A stretch of 64,000 nt of DNA, from contig OW818654.1 in the NCBI GenBank assembly GCA_942492935.1, positions 3,658,001 through 3,722,000 on the forward strand, given 5' to 3'. Within the stretch, counting starts at the first letter, position 1, and each line of letters starts with the position of its first letter. Below are positions 16,795-27,270 of this stretch, one piece after another. The stretch comes from JANJUO01 sp942492935. GTDB lineage: Bacteria > Bacteroidota > Ignavibacteria > Kapaibacteriales > UBA2268. Below the pieces are notes generated by a model. That model was not told the DNA's origin. It saw nothing but the letters and a program-made list of their open reading frames with translations, and did no database searches. The position numbers and the translations under genes were made by a program.

Positions 16795-19700
16795 TTAATA
16801 ACCTAATTCAATAATATTATCATTAAAAATAGTTCCAGCATTATAAATACTACCATACACATTTAGAATGTTTGAATTTATTTCTAAATATGCTCCAACA
16901 ACAACATAAACATTTCCATTGACCAAAACATAATCATTTACTCTTTTAATGTCAGAACCTGAAATTCTAAGATGACCTGGATAACTGGTATAATGTGGCG
17001 AAAATGGTTCAGAAATAATACTTTGAGTTCCAGTGTATTCAATAGTAGAATTCGAACTCATAGTATATACTTTAAAATTCTTCATAGAAGTCAATGTAGA
17101 TGGAATATTTGAACCACCAAAAGCAATTGTACTATTATCTTGTAAGGCAAACAACCCCTTACTTGGAGAACAATTAAAGCAATTAATTGCATTTACATCC
17201 AAATCAAATTTTGAATTATGTCTAACAATCAATGTATCAATTTGAGGTTCTGACACATTTAAAGAAACAATATGATCAAGTCCTATATAAACATCATCTT
17301 CAGTATTTTCAGGGAACCTATTTGGAAAATCGCCAGCTAATACTGCATCTCCAATATGAGTATCTTCATAGGTCCAAGTATTAGAATCATTCCACAAACC
17401 AGATTGTCTGCTATAATACTTTGGCTCGCTAACTTCGCCTATATAGAAAACACCCAAACCATTCCAATAATTAAGCGGATTTGAAATATTTACAGAAGCG
17501 GCTACAACATTCCAAGAAAGGTCTATATAATTCTTTTGATTCCAACCAGGTGATGCAGTAGGAACAGCTAATTTCTTTAATTTTGCTAAATCTGGAATTC
17601 CACCAGTTAAATTGGCTAATTCTGATGCGGGAAAATTAAACGTTGTGTTTGCAAATCTTGAACCAAGCATAAAATTAGTCCAAGGTGCAATAGTCCAATA
17701 ATAATTAATTTTTTTCGAGGCATCTATTCTTGCAAAATTTGTATTTGGCGGTGAATCTACTCTACTGGCAATTAGTCCAGCAGTACCAGTACCCACAGTA
17801 ATATCAAGAGTAACAGGCATATATTGACTACCAAATCCAATTGGGAAGTTATAACTTAAAGCACCATCTCCACCAGTATATTTTAATAAATATCCATCAA
17901 TATGACCAATTCCTGTTCTTGTATAAGTTGTAGTATCATACTGTAAAACGACTTTTTTATTGCTTGCCCTTCCACTAATATAAGCTATATTTGAAGCTGT
18001 AAAATTAAGATTTCTAACAATATTTAATGAAGATGAATCTCCAATACCACTCAAGAATAGATTTCCAGCAGTTTTTGACAATGAAAAATTATAAATATTT
18101 ACTCCAGTAGAATTATTCATAACCATAAATTGATTAATAGTTCCATTTAGATTTAAAGTTCCAAGATTAGGACTAACATAAGTATTACTTTGAACAACTA
18201 ATTGTCCTTTCAAATTTATAAGCCCATTACCAATCAGCAAGCCACCCTTTTGAACTATAATTGAATCTTCAACAGTATAAATAAATGGTGAGAAAGATAC
18301 ACCATTAGTAACCGTACCATCATTATTGACTATAATTGTTTTTGGATTTATCGGACCATCACCTATTGCTTGGGATTGGCTTCCAATATATTCATAAGTC
18401 GCTTTTCCAAATTCACGAATTGAAGTGGTTCTGATAGCTCCAATATTAGGAGTAGGTCCGTAAACAGCAGTAAAACCAAAAGCATCGTCAGTAGAAAGAA
18501 AACAATTATTAGCTATATTAAAAGATAGCCCCCTTAAATATCTTTCATCAAGAATGTTTAATTTTCCGGGTAACCCTGCATGTACTTCAACAGTAACAGA
18601 ACGAACTCTTGGACTAGAATTTTGAATAGTTACAGTTTTTCCATTTCCAATAAATACTCTATCGGTTTCTTGATTAGGAATTCTTGTTGCATCTGCTCCA
18701 GTATAAGAAGCCATTTTCCAAGTAGAAATTGTATTCCAATCACCTGAATTTGCAGAAAAGAATCTTTCGCCAGCTATTTCACCAATTACATAATCACCAA
18801 AGGAAACATTATTTTGAGTTGTAGTACTTGAATCAGTCCTTTCAAACGGAACGGTTAATTCCCAAGCTATCAATGGATCATCCCATGCAGGTATCCTTCT
18901 GAAATGTTCAAAAATTCCATAGGAAGTGCCTGGCTTTACATCTCCACTTGGTACATTTCCTTTAATAAAATAGGTTGTTAAATTAAAAGATTGCCCTGCA
19001 TCAAGTGAATATGGAGAAGAACCCAACGGAAGAATCTGCCAATACCTATCAATATGAGTATCTTCTTGCAAAACACCAGTGGAAGTTGCAATATCTGGAT
19101 GCTCTATGCCATAAGCTTTAACTGAAATAGTTCCTTCGACTCCTGTACCTGATGTTGTTTCAATTCTCGCAGGAGTGTAATCTTTAGTCCCGACTGTAAA
19201 TAATTTATCTTGAGCACCGAAATTAATCCACCTTCTTAAAAATCCATTTACATGCCCTTTACCAAATCTTTGAATACTTGCTAAATCAGAATTATTTGTT
19301 CCAACTTGAACATATCTATCATCTCCCGTAAATATTAGTCCACGATTGCCAACCGAAAACTCTAAAGTATTTTTTATTAGTAAATTCGAATAAGGATAAG
19401 TTAATGAATTAGATAAAAATACGGTACCACTATCTGGTTTACTGATACTAAAATCATAGAAGGCATCACTATTAATACTGCTAATCATTAAAGTTTGATT
19501 TCTTTTAGTTGCAGGTGTAGATGTGGTATCACCAAAGAAATTTACTCTTTTAGTACCTGTGCTACCAGTTTTATATTGTCCAATTATTTTAAAATCACCA
19601 GCAATATTTAGATTATTTCCATTTTGATTAAAAATACCATTACTTTGAATTGTAAAATCATTTAAAACAGTAACGATTGGTGAGCCAACAATTAAATCAT

Positions 19701-20652
19701 TAGTATGAGTGTTTGTAATGTCAAGATTCCAAAAGGGAACAGATGCAATTAAATTGAATGACTGAGGCGCAACTGGGTTTACTAAAACATCGCCAAACTG
19801 TACAGTACCACCAGTAACATTGTAATTTGTTGCTGAAACCAAATAGTCTGGGTCTTTTTCTATTGAAGGACTTAATTCCATCGGTTTATAGATAATAACT
19901 TTACTATTTCCAGACATTGTAAATAATGAATTAGCTTCACCAAAATCAAATGCGGCTCTTCTTTCAGATGAATTTGTTACTGCCCCCTCTATCATTACTT
20001 CAATCTGTGCATTATTTTTTAATCTGAAATCAACACTTGAGGTAGCAAATCTTCTTCTTAAACTTCCTGCTACCATTAGTTTACTATTCCCAGCAATATC
20101 AATTATAGTAGTGGACTCGTATTGAAAATTCTCATTAGCATTATTTCCTATGGTCATATCACCATTTATTAACCAAACAGACGCATTTTGCCCGCAAATT
20201 AGTCCATCTTCAAATTTAACGTTACCATCACGTACTACTAATCCTACAAGGTCACCCAAGAAAACATCACCATCTCCATTTGTTGAAAGCGTTATATCTG
20301 CATCAACATCATGTATATACATACCAGCGAATAAATCAAAATTTACTTCTGGTATAGTTGTAACTGCAGTTGAAAATGCGGAAGAGAACGATGCAGATTT
20401 ATTAATTGTATTCCAGACTGAATCAACTTTTAATACTTTTACATTTCCTAAAGTACTGTAATTACCTTCGCCCATTATTCTTGAACTGTCTGCTCCACTA
20501 AATACAAATCGAATGTTTCTTAATACAGAAGGATGAACATTAATACCTCTACCCAATGAACCTACATTATTTAAATCTCTTAAAATTCTTACAGTATCTA
20601 TACTTGTTACTGAAGGTGAATTTGATTTTGACAATAGATCCGGTACTTCCAA
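16795..20652 (-). CDS. Giant secreted repeat protein, C-terminal part (after frameshift)
   Basis: This 1,285-codon frame is the downstream portion of the gene that begins at 27214. Its first residues read SKSNSPSVTSIDTV, which continues the upstream frame if one base is skipped in the A4 run (plus-strand T4 at 20626-20629). The start at 20652 is a TTG inside the overlap and unlikely to be a real start. It contains two more copies of the SGDWNTISTW...VFIGNGKTVT module (about residues 630 and 1110). The rest is beta-rich sequence with many Asn, Gly and Thr. No type IX sorting tail or anchor is evident at the end (FNDNIIELGY). It is probably a surface-exposed beta-helical or adhesin-like protein; substrate unknown. 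Confidence 0.75.
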   Translation of the reverse strand: MEVPDLLSKSNSPSVTSIDTVRILRDLNNVGSLGRGINVHPSVLRNIRFVFSGADSSRIMGEGNYSTLGNVKVLKVDSVWNTINKSASFSSAFSTAVTTIPEVNFDLFAGMYIHDVDADITLSTNGDGDVFLGDLVGLVVRDGNVKFEDGLICGQNASVWLINGDMTIGNNANENFQYESTTIIDIAGNSKLMVAGSLRRRFATSSVDFRLKNNAQIEVMIEGAVTNSSERRAAFDFGEANSLFTMSGNSKVIIYKPMELSPSIEKDPDYLVSATNYNVTGGTVQFGDVLVNPVAPQSFNLIASVPFWNLDITNTHTNDLIVGSPIVTVLNDFTIQSNGIFNQNGNNLNIAGDFKIIGQYKTGSTGTKRVNFFGDTTSTPATKRNQTLMISSINSDAFYDFSISKPDSGTVFLSNSLTYPYSNLLIKNTLEFSVGNRGLIFTGDDRYVQVGTNNSDLASIQRFGKGHVNGFLRRWINFGAQDKLFTVGTKDYTPARIETTSGTGVEGTISVKAYGIEHPDIATSTGVLQEDTHIDRYWQILPLGSSPYSLDAGQSFNLTTYFIKGNVPSGDVKPGTSYGIFEHFRRIPAWDDPLIAWELTVPFERTDSSTTTQNNVSFGDYVIGEIAGERFFSANSGDWNTISTWKMASYTGADATRIPNQETDRVFIGNGKTVTIQNSSPRVRSVTVEVHAGLPGKLNILDERYLRGLSFNIANNCFLSTDDAFGFTAVYGPTPNIGAIRTTSIREFGKATYEYIGSQSQAIGDGPINPKTIIVNNDGTVTNGVSFSPFIYTVEDSIIVQKGGLLIGNGLINLKGQLVVQSNTYVSPNLGTLNLNGTINQFMVMNNSTGVNIYNFSLSKTAGNLFLSGIGDSSSLNIVRNLNFTASNIAYISGRASNKKVVLQYDTTTYTRTGIGHIDGYLLKYTGGDGALSYNFPIGFGSQYMPVTLDITVGTGTAGLIASRVDSPPNTNFARIDASKKINYYWTIAPWTNFMLGSRFANTTFNFPASELANLTGGIPDLAKLKKLAVPTASPGWNQKNYIDLSWNVVAASVNISNPLNYWNGLGVFYIGEVSEPKYYSRQSGLWNDSNTWTYEDTHIGDAVLAGDFPNRFPENTEDDVYIGLDHIVSLNVSEPQIDTLIVRHNSKFDLDVNAINCFNCSPSKGLFALQDNSTIAFGGSNIPSTLTSMKNFKVYTMSSNSTIEYTGTQSIISEPFSPHYTSYPGHLRISGSDIKRVNDYVLVNGNVYVVVGAYLEINSNILNVYGSIYNAGTIFNDNIIELGY

Positions 20653-23600
20653 TCATTAATGAGCCATCTATCTCCAATATTTTATTAGAAGAAGCAACTG
20701 TACCAAATTGTAGTTCAGGAGCAGTTGATGGAGAAGTGATTCCTATTCCTACTGAATCTATTGGATTAGCAACTGTATTATTATAATTTACAACATGATT
20801 AGCCCCAATGTAAACAACATCACCCTCATAAAATCCAGGATAGTTTAAAGCAACCACATTACCAGAATTGTGATTTCCACTCGATGTTATATTTGTCCAA
20901 GTATTTGGATTTGTCCAATCACCAGATGTTCTACTCCAATAGATTTTTCCGGTTGCAAATGTGGAAGGTGAACCCGCTGTCCAATCATGATTTGGCAATG
21001 TTTGTGCATTATCAGCAATAATATACTTGTTAGTTGTATCAATCTGTAAATTAGTTGAAGCAAAAATAGTTGATGACCATCCTGGATCAAGTGAAGAAAC
21101 ATCTGTCCTTCTATATAAAGCAGGAGCGTAATCTAAAATATTTCCTACAACTTCATTATCATTGTATCTAAATCTTACGTTAGTATTACCGTTATTTAAG
21201 GTAATGGCTGATGTATTTGTTCGCCAGTATTTTTTTAGAACATTTGGAGTTCCAGTAAGAGAATAGTGAGGATATACACTAATTAAAGCAAACTCAAGGA
21301 AATTATTAGTTCCGAAATCCATATTATTTAGGTCATATTTTGCTTCTCCATAGCCGTAAGAAGCATCACCAACTGGAAATGTAAATGTTCTGGATGTATT
21401 GGTACCTGTGGAAAATGTTTTTCTAAGTTTTCCTGAATTTAAGGTTCCTGATACTTTTATCATTCTATTAACTCTGAACGAATCAATATTTGATATAGTA
21501 GCATTATCTCCAAATGTTATCATTTTGTTATCAGCAAGGTTGAATAATGTATTCGACTGAACATCCAAAACTGAGTTGAATCTCACATTCTGATTAGCAG
21601 TAACAGTACCAGAGGTTTTATTTATTGTTAAAGTATTTGGTATAACTGTAGAATCAGCATTACCTCTAATTTGTTGATTTCTCGTACTATCCATTATCAA
21701 TGCTCTGTTCGAACTGGTATTTATACCACTATTATTTGTATGTGTTACCAAATCACCTTTTAGCGAAATAGTTCTGTTACCATTCTGGTTTAACAAAGTC
21801 CCATTCCGAAAAATTAAACTATCCGTGATAGTTAATTGAACATCATTGGTAAGCGTAACTGCACCTCCGGTATTATTTATTTCAAGCGAGGCCATTCTCG
21901 CTGGTAATCCAGAGCCGGTTGCTTGTGCAGCAGTCCCTATATAAGAAAAATGATTGACTCCCAACTGATTCCAATCGAAATTAATAATTGAGGATGTTGA
22001 TAATCTTCTTACGCTACCATTTGTCGAAGAATTTGCTACAATACCATCAGGTGAACCAATAATTAATTTTCCACCATTTTTTTGAACATATTGGTCTGTT
22101 CTAAAATAATTTGTACCAGGAATTCTTAACTTACCAATACCATTTACTGATTTTTCAACTAATACATACTGAAGGTCAACATTTGCAACGTCAAAATTAA
22201 CTGAATCTCCGTCTCCAATAACAACATAATCCCTGAAAGTCGTACTGCTTTGAGGATATGTTCCTGATGCATTGCCGATTAGCGCATACCCTGTCTCAGT
22301 ATTTGCATATAATGTATTTGCTGCTTCGTTTGCCCAAGTACTTGGAGATGACCAATTTCCAGAATTTTTTGAGTAAAATACTCTATCGCCTGTCGTAGTA
22401 GGTTCACCAACCATTAATGTTATTGATGGTGCACTTGAAAATTGAGATGTAACAGCAAAAATTTTATTTAATGCTAAACCTGTTGCAGTTACATTCACAC
22501 CTCTTGTAGTGTCATTATTTGGATAAGCAGCATCACCGGATAACAAAGCAATATTATTTGTTCGTGTCCAATTTTTATTTGAATCTAATCTAAAAACTGA
22601 ATAAGTATTTGGATCAATACCACCTCTTGGTTCATCGTCAGTAAAAAGGATACCTATTTTCATACTATTAGTTGAAGCAAAAGAAAAAGTAGAAGCTGGA
22701 GTTACGGTTCTTGTAAATTCATAATATCTCTGAATATTTGTGTTTGGATTGATTTGATTAGATTTAAAATCAGGATGATTGCCTTCTTCAACGTGTGCTT
22801 CTATAAAATCTGCAGATGATGTTGTATGAGTAGCATATATATGAACAGGGCTATATCCATACTGTGTTCCAATTATAAATACTCTTTCAGTATTATTTGC
22901 AGCATTTCTAACTAACCTACCTTCAATCCAGCCCCAAATAGGATTTGGAAGACAAGATAAATTTGTTTCAGCATCACTTGAATTACTTCCTTTTCTAAGA
23001 ATACCCGGTGCTGTTGGACTTGAACAATTTAAATATTTATTATAACTTTGAACATCAAAATTTGCCCTATTAACATTATGAAAGAAGAATTGATTTGACT
23101 TAATATTACTACGTGAACGAACTTTACCACCCTGTTTTGCTAATCCAATTCTGTTGAAAACTATTTCGGGCATTGAATCAATACCAGTTCTATATATCCA
23201 TTGTTCACTATTTCCGTTAAATAAAAACCCACCAGCTAAGGTAGTAGAATCAGTAGCCATATTTGCATTTGAACCAATTGTAGTAGAGCCGGGAGTAAAT
23301 GTGGCTAATGAATCAATTTTGAAATTGCCACCTAATTTCATTATAACTGTAGATAAATTTGTAGTGCCTGTAGCGAGATATAAACTATCCCAGACTTGCC
23401 TTATTATAGGTGATGTACCAGTAAATGTCAATGTATTTCCTACAACTCCCAAATCAACTTTCAGTGTCTGCATTGAAACAGGTAAACCATTTCCTGTTGC
23501 TTGACTTCCATTTCTTGCGTAAATGAAATTACCCCTATCATGATTGCCGTTATTATAATTTCTTGTTGTTGTTCTAATACAACCTAATGAACTTGTCGAA

Positions 23601-26600
23601 ATACCTTCTGCATGTAATATTGTTATAGCTGCTCCGCTGTCTAATCTGAATGTTCCGGCTCCCCAGATTCTTGAAGTATCACTTGTAAACTGTAAATGAC
23701 CATTAGGATAACCAGTTCCGCCAGTTTCAACAACAAAAGTTCTTCCAGCATTAATTGTATGTGTTGTATAAAATGTAACCGTTTTACCGTTACCGATACG
23801 GATATTATCATTTGCCACAGGTAGTCTTGAAGGATTTTCTGTACCGAGATATCCATATATAGACCAGGTTGCAAGTGAATTAAAATCACCATTGGCGATA
23901 CTGTAATATGTAAATATCTGTGGTTCGCCAGTCATGAAATAATTACCAGTATAATTTTTTAGATTTGTATTACCAGCTATTTTTATAGAATTTGAATTAA
24001 CTGAAGATACGAAAGGATAGGTCCATCTGTTTGTATTTATTGTAGAATCTCGTTGGGATACCACAAAATTATTATAATTTGCACCACCTCGAATATCTGA
24101 GTTCAAATAGAAAATTTCAAGGTCAAAATTTCTTGATGATGACTGGAGTAAAAATCTTTGATTAATTGGCAAAGTAGAGTCAGCATTCAGAACCCATACT
24201 TTTTGTACATTTTTGGTATTGTCAAGCTCTGCTCCATTTGGTAACTGTGTAGCAATTACTGTACTATTCAAATTCGGTGCCTGAGAATCAGTCAATATAT
24301 AACCATCAAGGTAACCAGCTCTACCTCCACTTCCATTAATTGTTAGTTGTAAAGGATTGTAATCATCAGCATAACCAATAGGGTAAAGAACTGAATTTGC
24401 ACCTTCAACAGTTGGAAGTCTCAATCTTCCATCAATATGTCCAGGAGTTCCAATTGGTCGTGTAATTGAACCATCAACTACCAAAGGTTTATTTGCTACA
24501 GAATCGGAAAGTCTACCACCGATATTTCCTTTTGTAAGAGTTAAATTGTTTGAAATTTTAATTAACGAATCACCGTTTAATCTAACCATACCTGATGGTT
24601 TATTTACGGTTATTTGATAAAATGTCCCCTCACCATTATGGTCGAGTATTTGGTCGCCAGTCCCATTAAAATAAACTCTACCAGTATTGGCTGTAAAAAC
24701 ACCTTTATTATACCAGTTACCTTGTATTGAAAGAGACGAACCGTTTAAACTTCTTAATGTATTCGGATTAATTTCAAGATTTCCACTAATATTAAGACTA
24801 TCTGTAAAATTGACATAACCATTAGCATAAGTACCCATAATTCTTACATTTTTAAAAGAAGAGCCATTTGAAGCAATATTTGTAATTTTACCATCAGCTT
24901 CGAAAGTAACTAATCCAGACCCAGCATCAAAATCTCCATTACTATCACAAGTCCAATTACCAAGACATTTAATCCAATAATTATTGCTTTTTAATGTTCC
25001 ATTTTTAATTCTAAGATGAGACCTAACAAGAACATAATTTTCACTGCTTAATATATCATTTGGATCAAGGATATTTTTATTGCCTGTGCCGTCAATTATT
25101 AATTCATGAAACTTCAGACGATAATTTAATCCTACATTGCTTGAATATCCTGTTTGAATTTGCTGGTCAGAACTACCATTAAAAATCACTTTTGAACCAG
25201 TAACCAAAAATCTGTCAGAAATTGGTGTTGGGTCAAAAGTTAGTCCAGAAATGTCTAATAGACCTTGTACCCTAATTTCACCAGTAGGATCCAATGTAAC
25301 AAAAGTATTAGATGTACGAGCTCCAGTAAATTTTAAATTATGATATTGAGTAACCGCTGGTTCTCCTGGAGAAGGAGATGTACTTGATGGCACTCTGAAA
25401 GAACCTGTGCCATCAAAAGTAATAGTACCAGCATCAAAATTTCCATTCTTATATTTTGTTGGAAAACTCTGCATAACAAATTCACCGCCACGCATTATTA
25501 TAAGTCTATTAGTAGTATCCCCTGTTTCGCCATTTGAAGTATAATTTCCATTCAAAAAAAGGTGGTATTTCCCTTCATTTATCACCAAAGAGTCACGGAT
25601 AAGAACTGATTTTGAAAGAGAAACTGTATTATTTGAAGCTGATTTATTAATGATAATAGAATTCACAATGTCAGGAATTCCAGGTCCAGTTACTTGATTT
25701 TCAGAACCAACAAATTCATAAATTCCATTAGTAGAATAATTTCTCGTATAAATTGTTCTTATATGCCCAATAGAACCAGTAGTATGAAAGCCATCTGGAC
25801 TCGATATTGCTAAAGTTCCACCAGCCCTTAAAAACAAAGAATCACCTTGGATAACAGAAACTGGGTTACTTATAAGCAACCTTCCAGTATTTTCAATTTC
25901 AATTTTATTTATCTCGGCAGTAGATGAAGTACTAACAGTTACTGTTTTACCATTTCCAATAAATACTTTATCATTTAATGTACTTGGAATTGTGGCAGAA
26001 GCAACGCCTCCATAACCCTGTTTTGACCAAGTTGATGCGCTATTCCAATCACCATTTGCTATACTATAATAGAAAGTTGAAATTGCTTCTTCTTGTCCAG
26101 CAGACCACTCCCCATCTAATAAAACCTGTGTATTCCCAAGAGTATCCTTTTGGTTCACTTCATCAACATAAAATCTATTATTAATTGGTTCTATACCATA
26201 ACCATCACCTGGATTAATATAGAAAGTTGAATCCTTGGGTCTGAAAAATAAATTTAAAAGATAAAATTCTTCAAAACCTTGCACTTCATTTTGGTTATAA
26301 TTAAATCTAACATTATACCCACCTGGAGCAACACTTATTTTTTCTATATCATATTCTGTTTTCCAATACTTTCTTAGAGCAACTAATTTAACTTCCGTTG
26401 ATGGATGCTCAGAAGCAATACATTTCATTGAAATATAGGCACCAGCATCAGCAGTTACCATACCTGCATTAAATACATATCTTGCTGGTGTATAATATCT
26501 CTGCGTAGGATTAGATGTATCATTGGGAGTACCAAGTGGGAACCTTATACTTTTATCTGTAGTTAACGAAGTAATTTCTTCAATTTTTCTAATAATTTTA

Positions 26601-27214
26601 CCTGACAGTAAAACCTCGCCACTTGTAGATATATGTTTAGCATCAGAAAATGGGTCGGTCAATGGGTCAGTTGTATAAACAGAAACAGAATCTGGATAAA
26701 TCATTGCCCCAACTTCTAATGTTAAATTTGAGCGATTAATATTCAAAATATTATTAGAAATTAATCTTAAAGATTTGTTTAATATTAAATCAGTACCTTC
26801 CGCAAGTGATAACATATTTGAGCCTGTCTTGGTAACCCAAAGCCGTTCAAGAGTTAAATCATTGCCCGATATTGTATCTGCAAGCAATCCATAAAATCTA
26901 AGTATTCCATAAGAATTTTGAGTATATGTACCAAGATTATTAAATTTCCCAGACAAATAGAAGTTACTTATACCTGAATTATCATGAATTATTGACGCAT
27001 TACTTTTAAGATTTAAGCCACCTTTTATTGCTAATACACTTCCACTTTTCAAATAAATAGTTACATTGCCATTGACGGTCATAATCTGTGCATTGATATC
27101 TGAAAAGGAAAGCATTGGAAAAAGCAACGCCACGACAAAAATTTTATATATTATATATTGGTTTTTTAACATATATATTAAATTTTTATTATTATTTTTT
27201 ATTTCAGTTAGCAT
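20567..27214 (-). CDS. Giant secreted repeat protein, N-terminal part
   Basis: A 2,215-codon frame that joins the next frame to give roughly 3,470 residues. An extended n-region precedes the signal peptide YKIFVVALLFPMLSFSDINA. GAGGTG eight bases upstream supports the ATG at 27214 over a second ATG at 27172. Four copies of a W-x5-TW module occur at intervals of roughly 400-620 residues: NGDWNSASTW, NGDFNSLATW, SGNWSSPSTW and SGDWTNPNTW. Each is followed by an [FVY]IG[ND]G-like strand motif. Between modules are repeats such as GHIDGRLRR with FPIG, as seen in large secreted proteins of this phylum. The last 19 residues (from IKFTFSN) are out-of-frame read-through. Confidence 0.8.
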   Translation of the reverse strand: MLTEIKNNNKNLIYMLKNQYIIYKIFVVALLFPMLSFSDINAQIMTVNGNVTIYLKSGSVLAIKGGLNLKSNASIIHDNSGISNFYLSGKFNNLGTYTQNSYGILRFYGLLADTISGNDLTLERLWVTKTGSNMLSLAEGTDLILNKSLRLISNNILNINRSNLTLEVGAMIYPDSVSVYTTDPLTDPFSDAKHISTSGEVLLSGKIIRKIEEITSLTTDKSIRFPLGTPNDTSNPTQRYYTPARYVFNAGMVTADAGAYISMKCIASEHPSTEVKLVALRKYWKTEYDIEKISVAPGGYNVRFNYNQNEVQGFEEFYLLNLFFRPKDSTFYINPGDGYGIEPINNRFYVDEVNQKDTLGNTQVLLDGEWSAGQEEAISTFYYSIANGDWNSASTWSKQGYGGVASATIPSTLNDKVFIGNGKTVTVSTSSTAEINKIEIENTGRLLISNPVSVIQGDSLFLRAGGTLAISSPDGFHTTGSIGHIRTIYTRNYSTNGIYEFVGSENQVTGPGIPDIVNSIIINKSASNNTVSLSKSVLIRDSLVINEGKYHLFLNGNYTSNGETGDTTNRLIIMRGGEFVMQSFPTKYKNGNFDAGTITFDGTGSFRVPSSTSPSPGEPAVTQYHNLKFTGARTSNTFVTLDPTGEIRVQGLLDISGLTFDPTPISDRFLVTGSKVIFNGSSDQQIQTGYSSNVGLNYRLKFHELIIDGTGNKNILDPNDILSSENYVLVRSHLRIKNGTLKSNNYWIKCLGNWTCDSNGDFDAGSGLVTFEADGKITNIASNGSSFKNVRIMGTYANGYVNFTDSLNISGNLEINPNTLRSLNGSSLSIQGNWYNKGVFTANTGRVYFNGTGDQILDHNGEGTFYQITVNKPSGMVRLNGDSLIKISNNLTLTKGNIGGRLSDSVANKPLVVDGSITRPIGTPGHIDGRLRLPTVEGANSVLYPIGYADDYNPLQLTINGSGGRAGYLDGYILTDSQAPNLNSTVIATQLPNGAELDNTKNVQKVWVLNADSTLPINQRFLLQSSSRNFDLEIFYLNSDIRGGANYNNFVVSQRDSTINTNRWTYPFVSSVNSNSIKIAGNTNLKNYTGNYFMTGEPQIFTYYSIANGDFNSLATWSIYGYLGTENPSRLPVANDNIRIGNGKTVTFYTTHTINAGRTFVVETGGTGYPNGHLQFTSDTSRIWGAGTFRLDSGAAITILHAEGISTSSLGCIRTTTRNYNNGNHDRGNFIYARNGSQATGNGLPVSMQTLKVDLGVVGNTLTFTGTSPIIRQVWDSLYLATGTTNLSTVIMKLGGNFKIDSLATFTPGSTTIGSNANMATDSTTLAGGFLFNGNSEQWIYRTGIDSMPEIVFNRIGLAKQGGKVRSRSNIKSNQFFFHNVNRANFDVQSYNKYLNCSSPTAPGILRKGSNSSDAETNLSCLPNPIWGWIEGRLVRNAANNTERVFIIGTQYGYSPVHIYATHTTSSADFIEAHVEEGNHPDFKSNQINPNTNIQRYYEFTRTVTPASTFSFASTNSMKIGILFTDDEPRGGIDPNTYSVFRLDSNKNWTRTNNIALLSGDAAYPNNDTTRGVNVTATGLALNKIFAVTSQFSSAPSITLMVGEPTTTGDRVFYSKNSGNWSSPSTWANEAANTLYANTETGYALIGNASGTYPQSSTTFRDYVVIGDGDSVNFDVANVDLQYVLVEKSVNGIGKLRIPGTNYFRTDQYVQKNGGKLIIGSPDGIVANSSTNGSVRRLSTSSIINFDWNQLGVNHFSYIGTAAQATGSGLPARMASLEINNTGGAVTLTNDVQLTITDSLIFRNGTLLNQNGNRTISLKGDLVTHTNNSGINTSSNRALIMDSTRNQQIRGNADSTVIPNTLTINKTSGTVTANQNVRFNSVLDVQSNTLFNLADNKMITFGDNATISNIDSFRVNRMIKVSGTLNSGKLRKTFSTGTNTSRTFTFPVGDASYGYGEAKYDLNNMDFGTNNFLEFALISVYPHYSLTGTPNVLKKYWRTNTSAITLNNGNTNVRFRYNDNEVVGNILDYAPALYRRTDVSSLDPGWSSTIFASTNLQIDTTNKYIIADNAQTLPNHDWTAGSPSTFATGKIYWSRTSGDWTNPNTWTNITSSGNHNSGNVVALNYPGFYEGDVVYIGANHVVNYNNTVANPIDSVGIGITSPSTAPELQFGTVASSNKILEIDGSLMIGSTGSIVKIKFTFSNKYRYCKNFKRFK

Positions 27215-27257
27215 AAATTTTCACCTCGTATAAATGTGCTTCCATTAATTCAATAAT

Positions 27258-27265
27258 CAAAAATA
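27258..27265 (-). promoter_or_regulatory. Putative -7 box for the giant gene
   Basis: TATTTTTG on the minus strand (plus-strand CAAAAATA), 44 bases upstream of the giant gene start and past the AbiEii stop. This suggests the giant gene has its own promoter. No clear -33 element was seen. Confidence 0.4.
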
Positions 27266-27270
27266 TTTTA

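Noticed and set aside
20567..20652. Programmed +1 frameshift as the favoured explanation of the split giant gene
   Set aside because: The overlap has no clear slippery codon with stop-codon context or internal Shine-Dalgarno, so a simple one-base indel is more economical. It is kept only as an alternative.
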